Shown here piece by piece: positions 46,995 to 56,152 of a DNA stretch of 64,000 nucleotides (within the stretch, counting starts at the first letter, position 1; the number at the start of each line of letters is the position of its first letter). A program made the position numbers and the translations under genes. The notes below the pieces were generated by a model, which saw only the letters and a program-made list of their open reading frames with translations, was not told where the DNA came from and ran no database searches. This DNA is from Caldilineaceae bacterium. Lineage in GTDB: Bacteria; Chloroflexota; Anaerolineae; Caldilineales; Caldilineaceae. Location: assembly GCA_011523365.1 (NCBI GenBank), contig WTGY01000211.1, positions 1 to 64,000 of the forward strand, in the 5' to 3' direction.

Positions 46995-48002
46995 ATGCGG
47001 GTAGGCAGCGAAGGGCATTCATACGACTGGATCGACAATTGGGCCAAGCTTCCCGAGAGTGAAAGCTCACGCAAGGGATGGGCGCATCCAGGCATCGTTG
47101 TCACGGAATCGGGAAACGTTATGACCAGCCACCCCGGCGATCCGGAAGTGATGACCTTCGACGGGGACGGCAACCTGATTTCCTCGTGGCGCGGCGACTT
47201 TGCCGAGGCGCACGGGATCACCCTCGTCAACGAGGGCGGAGTCGAGTATCTGTGGATTGTGGACCACGGATCCAAGAATCACTATCTTCACGGCTATCAG
47301 AACGCTCCGGGCGTGGGCGAAGGGCCCGGTCAGGTATTCAAGACGACATTGGGCGGTGAAGTGGTCATGAGGCTGGAGACGCCTCCCCTTCCCGTGTACA
47401 AAGACACACGCTACGCCCCCACAGCCGTCGCGTTGAACGAGGAGCGCTTTGGCGGCAACGGCGACATCTGGGTGGGCGATGGGTACGGCGCGTACCAAGT
47501 CCACAGGTTCACGAAAGACGGCGAGTATGTCAGCAGCATCAACGGCGAGGAAGGAGCCGGGGCCTACAACTGCCCGCACGGCATCTTCTTTGATTATCGC
47601 AAGTCCGAGCCGGAGCTCTACGTGGCGGACAGGGCCAACGACCGCGTACAGGTCTACGACATGGAGGGTGGATTCAGGCGGATGTTTGGTGACGGTTTTC
47701 TGAACACGCCCAGTTGTTTCGCGACACATGGCGATCTGATGATCATTGCTGAGCTTCGCGCCCGCCTCGTGGTCACCGATATAAACGATGAACTGCTCAC
47801 GTACCTCGGCGGCAACAAGCAGGTGTGCGACGTTGCGGGCTGGCCCAACAATTTGAACGAATCGGGGCAGTCAGTACGCACGAGCCACCTGGAGACGGGC
47901 AAGTTCAACAGCCCTCACGGTTTGGCTGCGGACGCCAGCGGTAACCTGTATGTGGCCGAATGGCTCATTGGGGGCAGGGTAACCAGACTGAACAGGGCCT
48001 AA
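46995..48002 (+). CDS. NHL-type beta-propeller protein
   Basis: A 335-residue protein resembling six-bladed NHL propellers and the lyase part of peptidylglycine alpha-amidating enzymes. Blade-like units are VTESGNVMTSHP, EYLWIVDHGSKNHYL, NGDIWVGDGYGAYQVHRFTK, ELYVADRANDRVQVYD and NLYVAEWLIGGRVTRLN. No signal peptide is seen, so it is probably cytoplasmic. The ATG at 46995 has AGGAGG seven bases upstream. It follows the dehydrogenase by 224 bases on the same strand and may belong to the same catabolic set; the substrate is unknown. Confidence 0.82.
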   Translation: MRVGSEGHSYDWIDNWAKLPESESSRKGWAHPGIVVTESGNVMTSHPGDPEVMTFDGDGNLISSWRGDFAEAHGITLVNEGGVEYLWIVDHGSKNHYLHGYQNAPGVGEGPGQVFKTTLGGEVVMRLETPPLPVYKDTRYAPTAVALNEERFGGNGDIWVGDGYGAYQVHRFTKDGEYVSSINGEEGAGAYNCPHGIFFDYRKSEPELYVADRANDRVQVYDMEGGFRRMFGDGFLNTPSCFATHGDLMIIAELRARLVVTDINDELLTYLGGNKQVCDVAGWPNNLNESGQSVRTSHLETGKFNSPHGLAADASGNLYVAEWLIGGRVTRLNRA

Positions 48003-48081
48003 GCGCCCTGGGGACGCTTTGCGTCGCCGCCTGACAAACGAGAGTAAGCCACACGTCCTGCCGGAATTGCAGCACGGTGGC

Positions 48082-48120
48082 AAGGGGGACTGCACGGTTG
48101 CGGCGGTCCCCTTTCTGTTT
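48082..48120 (+). terminator. intrinsic terminator after propeller gene
   Basis: AAGGGGGAC and GTCCCCTTT pair around a 15-base GC-rich loop, followed by CTGTTTTT. It ends the 46995 transcript. Confidence 0.75.
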
Positions 48121-48242
48121 TTCTGCGGTTACGCGCCAAGTTAGCGCGGCTTTTCCCCTCTTTCCAATCCCTGCTATAGTATCCCGGACAGCGCAGACCG
48201 CTCAGCGCGGCGGCGCGACCACTCTGAAGACCCTGTCATACC

Positions 48243-49412
48243 ATGCACCAGGAAACAGACGGAATGTCCTCTCACTCGATGCTCGGCGCTTACGGCTCGT
48301 GGGCGGCTGCCCTTGCCGGCGAAGGTCCCAGTTTTCTCTCTTTCCGGCACACGCACTGGATCGAGCCGGCAGCCTGGCGGCCGGCGGCGCGGCAGCGTTT
48401 TCGCGAGCGGGTGGCGATGCCGGAGACGGAGGGTGCGGAGGACTGCCGGATCGAGCGTCAGTACGAATATGACGGGTTACAGGTGGAGGAGCTCTCGTGG
48501 CAGCTTCCATACGGACCGCGCACGGAGGCGGTGCTGTTGAAGCCGGCAGGTGCGAGCGGTCGGCTGCCGGGCGTACTGGCTCTGCACGATCACGGCGGCC
48601 ATAAGTTCCACGGCTGGCAGAAGATCACAAAGACGGGCGACGAGCAGAATGCGGTCAACGTCGACCACCAGGCGCGCGCGTACGGGGGCGCGCCGTGGGC
48701 GAACCGGCTGGCCAAGCGGGGGTATGCGGTGCTGGTGCCGGATGCTTTCGCTTTCGGCAGCCGCCGCGTACGCATCGCGGACCTGCCTGCAGCCATTCGC
48801 GACGGTATGGAGGAGCAGGAGTCGGAGGACCCGGAATACATCGCCGCGTACAACCAGTGGGCTGGCGGTCACGAGTCGACCCTGGCGAAGTCGTTGCTCA
48901 GTGTGGGGACGACGTGGGCGGGGGTGTGGCTGGCCGAGGATGTGCATGCGCTGGGCGTGCTGTGCGGGCGCGATGACGTGGACGCTGAGCGGGTGGGCAT
49001 CGGCGGGCTGTCGGGCGGGGGATTGCGGACGGTCTACCTGGCAGGGCTGGATGACCGGGTACGCTGCGCGGTCTGTGTGGGCATGATGACGACTTGGCGG
49101 GACTTTCTGCTGAATAAGAGCCATACGCACACTTGGATGATCTACGTGCCGCATTTGCCGACGGAGATGGACTACCCGGACATACTGGGGATGCGGGCGC
49201 CGCTGCCGACGATGGTACAGAACAATACGGAGGACCCGCTGTTCACGCTGGCAGAGATGAGGCGGGCTGACGTGATGCTGAGGCAGGTGTACGAGAAGGC
49301 GGAGGCAGGCGATCGCTACAGTTGCTCATTCTATGCCGGCGAGCACAAGTTCGATATTGCGATGCAGGAGGATGCGTTCGACTGGTTCGACCGCTGGCTG
49401 ACGGAGTCCTGA
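48243..49412 (+). CDS. alpha/beta hydrolase family protein (abhydrolase_7-like)
   Basis: A 389-residue hydrolase. The nucleophile elbow is IGGLSGGGLRT, the oxyanion region is VLALHDHGGHKFHGW, and a C-terminal His in AGEHKFDIAM completes the triad with an acidic residue in between. The size and the long insertion between strand one and the elbow match the acetyl-xylan-esterase/dienelactone-hydrolase-like group found in Chloroflexota and Planctomycetota near sugar catabolism genes. Start at 48243 is uncertain, with 48264 as alternative. The PHP metallohydrolase follows after 80 bases. Confidence 0.85.
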   Translation: MHQETDGMSSHSMLGAYGSWAAALAGEGPSFLSFRHTHWIEPAAWRPAARQRFRERVAMPETEGAEDCRIERQYEYDGLQVEELSWQLPYGPRTEAVLLKPAGASGRLPGVLALHDHGGHKFHGWQKITKTGDEQNAVNVDHQARAYGGAPWANRLAKRGYAVLVPDAFAFGSRRVRIADLPAAIRDGMEEQESEDPEYIAAYNQWAGGHESTLAKSLLSVGTTWAGVWLAEDVHALGVLCGRDDVDAERVGIGGLSGGGLRTVYLAGLDDRVRCAVCVGMMTTWRDFLLNKSHTHTWMIYVPHLPTEMDYPDILGMRAPLPTMVQNNTEDPLFTLAEMRRADVMLRQVYEKAEAGDRYSCSFYAGEHKFDIAMQEDAFDWFDRWLTES

Positions 49413-49491
49413 CACACCTGGAGTTGGAAAGAGTATACAGACGAGACAGCTGCATCAACCGCCGCGAGGCGCGGCAGAAACGGAGAGTCCC

Positions 49492-52059
49492 ATGAACCCA
49501 GTCTCCCCACATTTTACGCCCGTTGATCTGTCGGAATCCTTCAATGTTGGACGCGCCGAGCTTCCTGAATCGGTGCGCGTGCCCTCCTTGATTGAGGACA
49601 GGTCGGGTTCGACCGCCTTCAACGGCGTTCCGTTCCTGCTCGGTGGATTCGAAGGCCCTGCCGTAATCCTGCTTGACAAGGAACCGGTGACGGTCGAGCT
49701 GGGAGGGGAGCGCGCCACCTACGCGGTTTTTCTGCATGCCGTAGCGGACCGCGTCACCAATTATCTGGACGGGTTTGCCGACTTCGCGCAGGACGGAAAC
49801 GAACTGGGCGATCACGTGTCCTCCTATATATTTGAGTACGAGGACGGCAGCCGTCACGAGACGCCGGTTCGGCGCCGATTTGCAATTCAGCAGAGTCGCG
49901 TCGTGTGGGGTGGCAGCCCCTTCGAAACGGTGCCGGCGGCGAAGGCGACCGTCTTCAATTCTGCGACGGAGGAGATCCAGCTGGGGCGGGTCCCAAGCAC
50001 CGAATACGGCCGCGGCGAGACGCGCACCAGTTCCGCCCGCGATCAGATGGAAGAGAAGATGTGGCTTTACGCGCTGGAGAACCCGCATCCGGACAGACCG
50101 ATTCGCCGCCTGGTTTTGCAGCCGCGCAACGAGGGATCGACCGTTTACGCGATCAGCCTCACGAATCTTGCGGAGCACCCTCTGCGCCCCGGTGTGCGCC
50201 GCAAACTGCGACTGACGCTGCCGGAAGGCGTCGAGTTCAACGCCATCGGCGAATACGAGGACCTGGCTATCGACCTGGGCTATGTGATGTCGGCCCGAGC
50301 TGCATTCGACTACGACCGCGGCCGATGGATGGGTGATGAGGCGAACGTGCAGCCCGCGGTATCGCAACGGGACTTGATCATCGAGTACAGCGCGCATCCG
50401 CAGGCGTGGCTGCACGTGGGCGTGGACAGTGACGAGCCGATCGTCTATGACCTTTCGCAACTTGAAAACGGCCAAGCTTCAGACGCCATCGTCGCGGTGG
50501 CGCCGGCCCACCGGCTGGTCGACGTGCGGGTGGTGCAGAAGGGGACGAACAACCTGGTACCGGTGCGGATACATTTTCACGGAGAGCACGGCGAGTATCT
50601 GCCGCCGCGCGGGCGCCATCGCAAGGTGAACCCACACTGGTTTGAGGACAACTATGGCGAGTTTGTGAACGGGCGCAACCAGTACAGCTATATCGACGGC
50701 CACTGCGAGGTGGATATGCCTCTGGGCGAGATCTTCGTGGAGATCACGAAGGGCTATGAGACGGCGCCGGTGCGGAAGCAGGTAACGATCGCAGACGACA
50801 CGGATGAGCTGGTGTTCGAGCTGGAGCGGGTGCTGCCCTGGCGCGAGAAGGGTTGGGTGACAGCGGATACGCATGTTCACTTTCTGAGCCCGTCGACGGC
50901 GCTGCTGGAGGGCCAGGCCGAGGACGTGCACGTGGTCAATCTGCTGGCGAGCCAGTGGGGCGAGATGTTCAGCAACGTCAGCGACTTTGACGGCAGGACC
51001 ACGCTGGGCGCGCGTGAGTTCGGCGGCGACGGCGAGTTTCTGGTGCGGGTGGGGACGGAGAACCGCATGCAGATCCTGGGTCACATTTCGCTGCTGGGTT
51101 ACAACGGCAAGATGATCCACCCGCTGTGCAGCGGCGGCCCGTCGGAGTCGGCCCTGGGTGATCCGCAGGAGGTGGTGATGGCCGAGTGGGCGCAGAAGTG
51201 TATCGACCAGGGCGGGCTGGTGGTGATGCCGCACGCGCCGAACCCGCAACTGGAGCGGGCGGCGGATATCGTCCTCGGCCTGATCCATGCGATCGAGATG
51301 ATGACTTTCAACCCCTGTGAGCGGGAGTTGAATCCTTACGGCATCGCGGACTGGTACCGTTATCTGAACCTGGGCTATCAACTGCCAATTGTGGGCGGCT
51401 CGGATAAGATGGCGGCCTCGTCGCAGCTGGGGGGCGTGCGCACTTACGCACATTTGGGGGAGCGGGAGTTCACGTACGAGAACTGGATGGCGGCGGTGCA
51501 GGCGGGCAATACGTTTATGACGATCGGTCCGCTGGCGGAGCTGACGGTTGAGGGCGTTGCGCCGGGCGGGCAGGTGCAACTGCCGGCCGGCGGCGGGAGC
51601 GTGGGTGTCGACTGGCGAGTCGAGTCGGTGCAGGTGCCGATCGAGCAGGTGGAGGTGGTACAGGGCGGGCTGGTGGTCGACCAGGTCGACGTGAAGGGGG
51701 AGTACAGCGCGTCGGGCAGCTTGCAGGTTGCGGTTACGGCTTCGTCGTGGATAGCGCTGCGGGTACGCGGCAGCTATCGGGGCGAGGCGGGCGAGATCGC
51801 GGCACACACGAGCGCGGTGCAGACGCTGGTGGCGGACAGCCCGCTGTTCAACGAGCCGGACGCGTCGGCGGTGTTGGAGCAGATCGAGGGCGCGATTGCG
51901 TATGTGGACACGATCGCTCCGCGGCCGAACGCCAAGCGCTTTCGTGAGATGCGGGCGGTGCTGGAGGCGGCGCATAACCGGCTGCACCAGCGGATGCACG
52001 CGCACGGGATTTACCACGAGCATACGCCTGTGCATGGGCACGAGGACGACAGTGGTTAG
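49492..52059 (+). CDS. CehA/McbA-like PHP-domain metallohydrolase
   Basis: An 855-residue protein. Residues 1-440 are beta-sandwich-like and without clear assignment. The PHP metal site starts at KGWVTADTHVHFLSPS near residue 460, continues with VVMPHAPNPQ and ends around PIVGGSDKMAA. The C-terminal region (about 680-800) holds a beta domain and closes with a His-rich tail (IYHEHTPVHGHED). CehA/McbA are metal-dependent hydrolases first found for carbaryl, but most members have unknown substrates. It lies between an alpha/beta hydrolase and an oxidoreductase. Confidence 0.88.
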   Translation: MNPVSPHFTPVDLSESFNVGRAELPESVRVPSLIEDRSGSTAFNGVPFLLGGFEGPAVILLDKEPVTVELGGERATYAVFLHAVADRVTNYLDGFADFAQDGNELGDHVSSYIFEYEDGSRHETPVRRRFAIQQSRVVWGGSPFETVPAAKATVFNSATEEIQLGRVPSTEYGRGETRTSSARDQMEEKMWLYALENPHPDRPIRRLVLQPRNEGSTVYAISLTNLAEHPLRPGVRRKLRLTLPEGVEFNAIGEYEDLAIDLGYVMSARAAFDYDRGRWMGDEANVQPAVSQRDLIIEYSAHPQAWLHVGVDSDEPIVYDLSQLENGQASDAIVAVAPAHRLVDVRVVQKGTNNLVPVRIHFHGEHGEYLPPRGRHRKVNPHWFEDNYGEFVNGRNQYSYIDGHCEVDMPLGEIFVEITKGYETAPVRKQVTIADDTDELVFELERVLPWREKGWVTADTHVHFLSPSTALLEGQAEDVHVVNLLASQWGEMFSNVSDFDGRTTLGAREFGGDGEFLVRVGTENRMQILGHISLLGYNGKMIHPLCSGGPSESALGDPQEVVMAEWAQKCIDQGGLVVMPHAPNPQLERAADIVLGLIHAIEMMTFNPCERELNPYGIADWYRYLNLGYQLPIVGGSDKMAASSQLGGVRTYAHLGEREFTYENWMAAVQAGNTFMTIGPLAELTVEGVAPGGQVQLPAGGGSVGVDWRVESVQVPIEQVEVVQGGLVVDQVDVKGEYSASGSLQVAVTASSWIALRVRGSYRGEAGEIAAHTSAVQTLVADSPLFNEPDASAVLEQIEGAIAYVDTIAPRPNAKRFREMRAVLEAAHNRLHQRMHAHGIYHEHTPVHGHEDDSG

Positions 52060-52081
52060 AGGTCAGTGGTCAGTGGTTAGA
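52056..52081. repeat. AGTGGTCAGTGGTTAG tract after the PHP gene
   Basis: A short run of the AGTGGTCAGTGGTTAG type that begins within the last codons/stop of the PHP-domain gene, like the tracts near 13.45 kb and 34.17 kb. Confidence 0.6.
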
Positions 52082-52150
52082 GACGGCTCTTATGAGTGAT
52101 CTTTGGTAGGTATTGGGAAATTAACGGTGAGCCGGGTAGGGGACGGAGAG

Positions 52151-53143
52151 ATGGCAAAGATTCGGTGGGGAATTGTCGGTTGCGGGGACGTGTGCGAGGT
52201 CAAGAGCGGGCCGGGGCTGTACAAGGCCGATGGCTCGGCGCTGACGGCGGTGATGCGGCGCAACGGGGCGCTGGCGGAGGACTTCGCGCGGCGGCACGGC
52301 GTGGGGCGCTGGTACGATGACGGCGACAGTCTGATCAACGACCCGGAGGTGGACGCGGTCTATGTGGCGACGCCGCCGGACACGCACATGTCGTACACGT
52401 GCAAGGCGGCGGAGGCGGGCAAGCCGGTCTACGTGGAGAAGCCGATGGCGCGCACTTACGAAGAGTGCCAGACGATGATCCGGGCCTGCGAAGAGGCCGG
52501 CGTGCCTCTGTGGGTGGGCTATTACCGGCGGCGGCTGCCGAAATTCCTAAAAGTACAGGAACTTATTGAAGAGGGCGCGATTGGCGAGGTGCGGTCGGTG
52601 CTGATTCGCTATTATCAGCAGCCAAGGCCGAGTGATGCGTTTCCGGACCAGAGAGGCTGGCGGGTTGACCCGGAGATTGCGGGGGCGGGTCTGTTCCTAG
52701 ACTTGGGCTCGCACATGCTGGACATCCTCGACTATCTGCTGGGTCCGATCAGCCGCGTGCAGGGGTTTGCGGGGAACCAGGCTGGGCTTTACGACGCCGA
52801 GGACATTGTGTGCGGCAGTTTTGCATTTGAATCGGGCGTGCAGGGGACGGGGACGTGGATGTTCACCGGCTTTGAAAACCTCGATTGGACGGAGATTGAA
52901 GGCACGAAGGGGCGCATCGGCTATGTCTGCTTCGATGCCAGCCCGATCGCGCTGACGACGAGCGCGGGTACCGAGGAGATCCCGGTAACGCAGCCGGACC
53001 ACGTGCATCAGCCGCTGATTCAGACGATCGTGGATGAGTTGAACGGGCACGGGCAGTGTCCCAGCACGGGCGTCAGCGGCGCGCGTACGTCGTGGGTGAT
53101 GGACCAGATGCTGGCGGAGTACCGGCAGAAAAACTATGGATAA
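52151..53143 (+). CDS. Gfo/Idh/MocA family oxidoreductase
   Basis: A 330-residue NAD(P)-dependent sugar dehydrogenase-like protein. The Rossmann loop is WGIVGCGDVCEVKSGP, the conserved motif is PVYVEKPMA with the catalytic Lys, and the substrate domain has LFLDLGSHMLDILDYLLG with the conserved Asp/His. These oxidise or reduce sugars and inositols. GGAGAG lies directly before the ATG at 52151. The aldose epimerase starts seven bases after its stop, so the two act as an operon, probably handling a sugar. Confidence 0.92.
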   Translation: MAKIRWGIVGCGDVCEVKSGPGLYKADGSALTAVMRRNGALAEDFARRHGVGRWYDDGDSLINDPEVDAVYVATPPDTHMSYTCKAAEAGKPVYVEKPMARTYEECQTMIRACEEAGVPLWVGYYRRRLPKFLKVQELIEEGAIGEVRSVLIRYYQQPRPSDAFPDQRGWRVDPEIAGAGLFLDLGSHMLDILDYLLGPISRVQGFAGNQAGLYDAEDIVCGSFAFESGVQGTGTWMFTGFENLDWTEIEGTKGRIGYVCFDASPIALTTSAGTEEIPVTQPDHVHQPLIQTIVDELNGHGQCPSTGVSGARTSWVMDQMLAEYRQKNYG

Positions 53144-53149
53144 CGAGGA

Positions 53150-54205
53150 ATGAGACTAAGCAGCCAGGCATTCGGCAGGACGGGGAGGGGGCACGGGGTC
53201 AGGCAGTATTCGCTGGCCAACAACAGGGGCGTGGAGGTCGATGTACTGGACTACGGGGGGCTGATCCGCACGTTGACGACGCCGGATCGCGACGGCGAGG
53301 CGGGGGACGTGGTGTTGGGCTTCGACACGCTCGACGAGTATTTGGCCGGGCACCCCTATTACGGCGTGCTGGTGGGCCGCTGCGCGAACCGCATCCGCGG
53401 GGGAAGTTTCGAGTTGGATGGTGTGCGCTACCAGCTTGCGCGCAACGTCAACGAAGACCATCTTCACGGCGGGGAGGTCGGCTTCGGCAATGTGGTGTGG
53501 CATGCGCAGCCTTTTCAGAACGAACGGGAGGTCGGGCTGCTGCTCTCACACGACAGCCCGGACGGAGAAGACCTGTATCCGGGGGCGCTAGAGACGACGG
53601 TGAGGCTGAGTCTGAACGATGACAACGAGGTGCGTCTCGACTATCATGCGACCTGCGACGCGCCGACGATCGTGAACCTGACCAATCACAGCTACTTCAA
53701 TCTGGCCGGGGAGGGCAACATCCACGACCACGTCGCCATGATCGATGCCGACGCGTTCACGCCGATGGACGACGCGCTGATCGTGACAGGTGAGGTGCGG
53801 GACGTGACCGGCACACCGTTCGATTTCCGCCAGCCCACTGCCATCGGCGCGCGCATCAACGCAGACGACGAGCAGATCCGGTTTGGCGGCGGCTACGATC
53901 ATAACTTCGTTCTCAACGGGGAGCCGGGCACGCTGAGGCTGGCGGCGCGGGTCATGGAGCCGGTCAGCGGACGGGTGCTGGAGGTGCTGACGACGGAGCC
54001 GGGCGTGCAGTTCTATACTGGCAACCAGATGGAGGCGGCGAACCCGGGCAAAGACGGACAGGTCTATCCGCACCGCGGCGGGTTCTGCCTGGAGACGCAG
54101 CATTTTCCGGATGCGCCGAACCAACCGCACTTTCCATCGATTGTTCTGCGGCCCGGCGAAGCGTATACGCAGACGACCGTATTCCGCTTTTCGATCGGAC
54201 AGTAG
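53150..54205 (+). CDS. galM: aldose 1-epimerase (galactose mutarotase)
   Basis: A 351-residue enzyme of the aldose epimerase fold. Catalytic residues are seen in NEDHLHGG, TNHSYFNLAGEG and RPGEAYTQTTVFRF (catalytic Glu). NRIRGGSFELDG is the substrate-site Arg/Asn motif. It interconverts alpha and beta anomers of hexoses. The gene is close behind the oxidoreductase and is followed by a strong terminator. Confidence 0.95.
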   Translation: MRLSSQAFGRTGRGHGVRQYSLANNRGVEVDVLDYGGLIRTLTTPDRDGEAGDVVLGFDTLDEYLAGHPYYGVLVGRCANRIRGGSFELDGVRYQLARNVNEDHLHGGEVGFGNVVWHAQPFQNEREVGLLLSHDSPDGEDLYPGALETTVRLSLNDDNEVRLDYHATCDAPTIVNLTNHSYFNLAGEGNIHDHVAMIDADAFTPMDDALIVTGEVRDVTGTPFDFRQPTAIGARINADDEQIRFGGGYDHNFVLNGEPGTLRLAARVMEPVSGRVLEVLTTEPGVQFYTGNQMEAANPGKDGQVYPHRGGFCLETQHFPDAPNQPHFPSIVLRPGEAYTQTTVFRFSIGQ

Positions 54206-54247
54206 AACCGGCTCCGGGGCGAAGCGCCCCAGGACAGGGCCGGTTTT
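54206..54247 (+). terminator. intrinsic terminator after galM
   Basis: AACCGGC at 54206-54212 pairs with GCCGGTT at 54239-54245; an inner stem GGGGCG/CGCCCC sits at 54216-54230. TTTT follows. It separates galM from the DUF3179 gene. Confidence 0.75.
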
Positions 54248-54275
54248 CCGTGTTCGACTGGGGAAGGGGCTGAAG

Positions 54276-55280
54276 ATGGAAGGGTACCCAAGCGAACTGA
54301 CTGCGGCGGCGGCCTTTGACGCGAAGCGGGCGATCCTGAGCAAGCGGGACATGTTCCGGCCGCTGGCTGTGGGGCGCACAGAGGGGCTGGCCGACGCGTT
54401 GGGCGGAAAGAAGGTGCGGGGGGAGACGCCGGTGCTGGTGCTGGAGCGGGAGGGCGCGGCGCTGGCACTGCTCACCAGCGAGATGATCTTTCACCATGTG
54501 GCGCAGGGCGAGTGGAACGGGACACCGTTTCTGGCCACTTTCTGAGCGCCGTGCAACAGCGGCGTCGGTCTGACGCCGGTACTCGACGGGGAGACATACA
54601 GTTTTGCGACGCGGGGCCTGTATAACGGCATGTCGTTGATGGGGGACCACCAGACGGGGTCGTACTGGGACCACGTCACGGGCGAGTGTCTGCACGGTCC
54701 GCTCAAGGGTAGGCGTCTCGAACTGGAGCCGCTGCGGCATATGCGGGCTGACCAGGCGCTGGCGCAGTTCCCGGACGCGCGTATAGCGCGGTCACGGCTG
54801 CCGCTGCCTTTTGGTCTGGCGGCGGGCCTGATGAAGGTCCTGGTGCGACTGACCAACGGACGATTTTTGCCGCCGAGGTTCGCGGGTTCGATGGGTGAGG
54901 AAGACCCGCGTCGGCCGCGGCTTGAGATGGGTCTGGGGGTGTGGACGGAGAGGGTCAGCCGTTACTATCCGCTGGAGGTTCTCAAGGCGGGGGACGGTGT
55001 GTTGTTCGACGTCATCGACAGCAGAAATGTGCTGATCTACCTGGACCCGGTGTCGGGCACGCCGACGCCGCTTTTCGCCGATGGGCAGGATGCCGAGTGG
55101 GATGGGAGCGACCTGCGCCTGGAAGACGGTGCGATCGTGCGCGACGGCAGGCTTTTCGATCCCTCCGGAGAGGAGTTGCCGACCGAACAGCCGCTGCACC
55201 TCTTTGCGCGCTGGTACGGTTTCTCGCTGACCTTTCCGAACTGCGAGATCTACGGGGACGCGGGAGAAGGAAGCGGATGA
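54276..55280 (+). CDS. DUF3179 protein with in-frame TGA, putative selenoprotein
   Basis: One frame of 335 codons with a single internal TGA at 54543-54545. Upstream, 89 residues end EWNGTPFLATF; downstream the same frame continues APCNSGVGLTPVLDGETYSF to a natural stop. The joined protein fits DUF3179: an ALALL/EMIFHHVA half-site, then the signature where family members have YCxxC, here F-(TGA)-A-P-C, then DHQTGSYWDHVTGECLHGPL. The second DUF3179 half has RYYPLEVLKAGDGVLFDVID. So TGA replaces the first Cys of CxxC, giving UxxC. A hairpin with GGUCU loop follows (54560-54578). AAGGGG precedes the ATG at 54276; the later ATGs at 54630 and 54639 have no ribosome site. A nonsense mutation is the alternative. 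The role of DUF3179 is unknown. Confidence 0.75.
54560..54578 (+). promoter_or_regulatory. SECIS-like hairpin downstream of in-frame TGA
   Basis: CGGCGTC at 54560-54566 pairs perfectly with GACGCCG at 54572-54578 around loop GGTCT. The loop starts 21 bases after the TGA. The bacterial SECIS bound by SelB has a stem-loop shortly after UGA with GG/GU in its apical loop; E. coli fdhF uses a GGUCU-type loop at about this distance. Confidence 0.65.
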
Positions 55281-55354
55281 GGGCGGCCTCCAGGTAAACC
55301 ATCGTTGCGCAGGCAGATCTTGCAGGACAACACTCTTGAAGGAGAAGGCAGACC

Positions 55355-56152
55355 TTGCAACTCAATCTTTCGGGCAAGACAGCTATTGTCACTGGAGGCA
55401 GCGCGGGCATCGGGTTGGCCTGCGCGCAGGCCCTGTACGCGGAGGGTGTCAGCGTGCTGATCGCGGCGCGCGACGTAGACCGGCTGGCCCAAGGTCTCGA
55501 AGCGATCACGGATCATGCGCCCGAGAGCAACGCCAAGGCGCTCTCTGTGAGCGCGGACGTGAGCACGGCAGGCGGGGTCGAACGGGCGGTCGAACGGGCC
55601 CTTTCGACATGGGGTCAGGTGGACATTCTCATCAACAACGCCGGGTCGGCGCCGAGCGGAGACTTCTACAGCCTGAGCGACGACGCTTATCAGGGTGCGT
55701 GGGAACTGAAACTGCTGGGATATATACGGATGGTGCGAGCGCTGGCGCCGCAGATGAAGGCGCGGCGGGAGGGACGGATCGTCAACATTGTAGGCGCTGC
55801 GGCCCACAATCCCACGCCGTCATTTGTTGCCGGCGGCACGGCCAATGCTGCGATCATCAACTTTACGAAGGGGATCTCCCAGGACCTTGCCCCCTACGGC
55901 GTGCGTATCAACGCCATCTCTCCCGGCCCCGTGAACACGGAACGGGCAAGGCAACTCGCCCGCCAGGAGGCGGAAGCGCAGGGGATTTCGGTGGAGGAGG
56001 CAAAAGCCCGCCGCATCGCGTCGGTGCCGCTAAGCCGCATGGCGGAGGCGGACGAGATCGCGGACATGGCGCTGTTCCTGGTCTCGGACCGGGCGGCGAG
56101 CATTACAGGTGCGGAGGTCCTCATCGACGGGGGAGCGACCGCAAGTGTCTGA
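55355..56152 (+). CDS. SDR-fold protein lacking the catalytic Tyr/Lys
   Basis: A 265-residue Rossmann protein of the short-chain dehydrogenase/reductase type. The cofactor loop AIVTGGSAGIGLACAQAL and INNAGSAP are intact, and VRINAISPGPVNTE is standard. The catalytic region is not: the Ser-Tyr-Lys pattern IS..YxxxK appears as IVGAAAHNPTPSFVAGGTAN, so Tyr and Lys are Gly and Asn and the Ser is also missing. It may bind NAD(P) without the usual chemistry. Start is a TTG with AAGGAG upstream. It overlaps the MFS gene by eight bases. Confidence 0.85.
   Translation: MQLNLSGKTAIVTGGSAGIGLACAQALYAEGVSVLIAARDVDRLAQGLEAITDHAPESNAKALSVSADVSTAGGVERAVERALSTWGQVDILINNAGSAPSGDFYSLSDDAYQGAWELKLLGYIRMVRALAPQMKARREGRIVNIVGAAAHNPTPSFVAGGTANAAIINFTKGISQDLAPYGVRINAISPGPVNTERARQLARQEAEAQGISVEEAKARRIASVPLSRMAEADEIADMALFLVSDRAASITGAEVLIDGGATASV

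Noticed and set aside
50479-52041. A 520-codon minus-strand open frame.
   Set aside because: Arg/His-rich shadow of the PHP-domain gene; no motif supports it.
54276-55280. Frameshift between two DUF3179 half-genes.
   Set aside because: Both halves are in exactly the same frame, separated only by one TGA, so no frameshift is present. A plain nonsense mutation stays possible and is covered in the finding.
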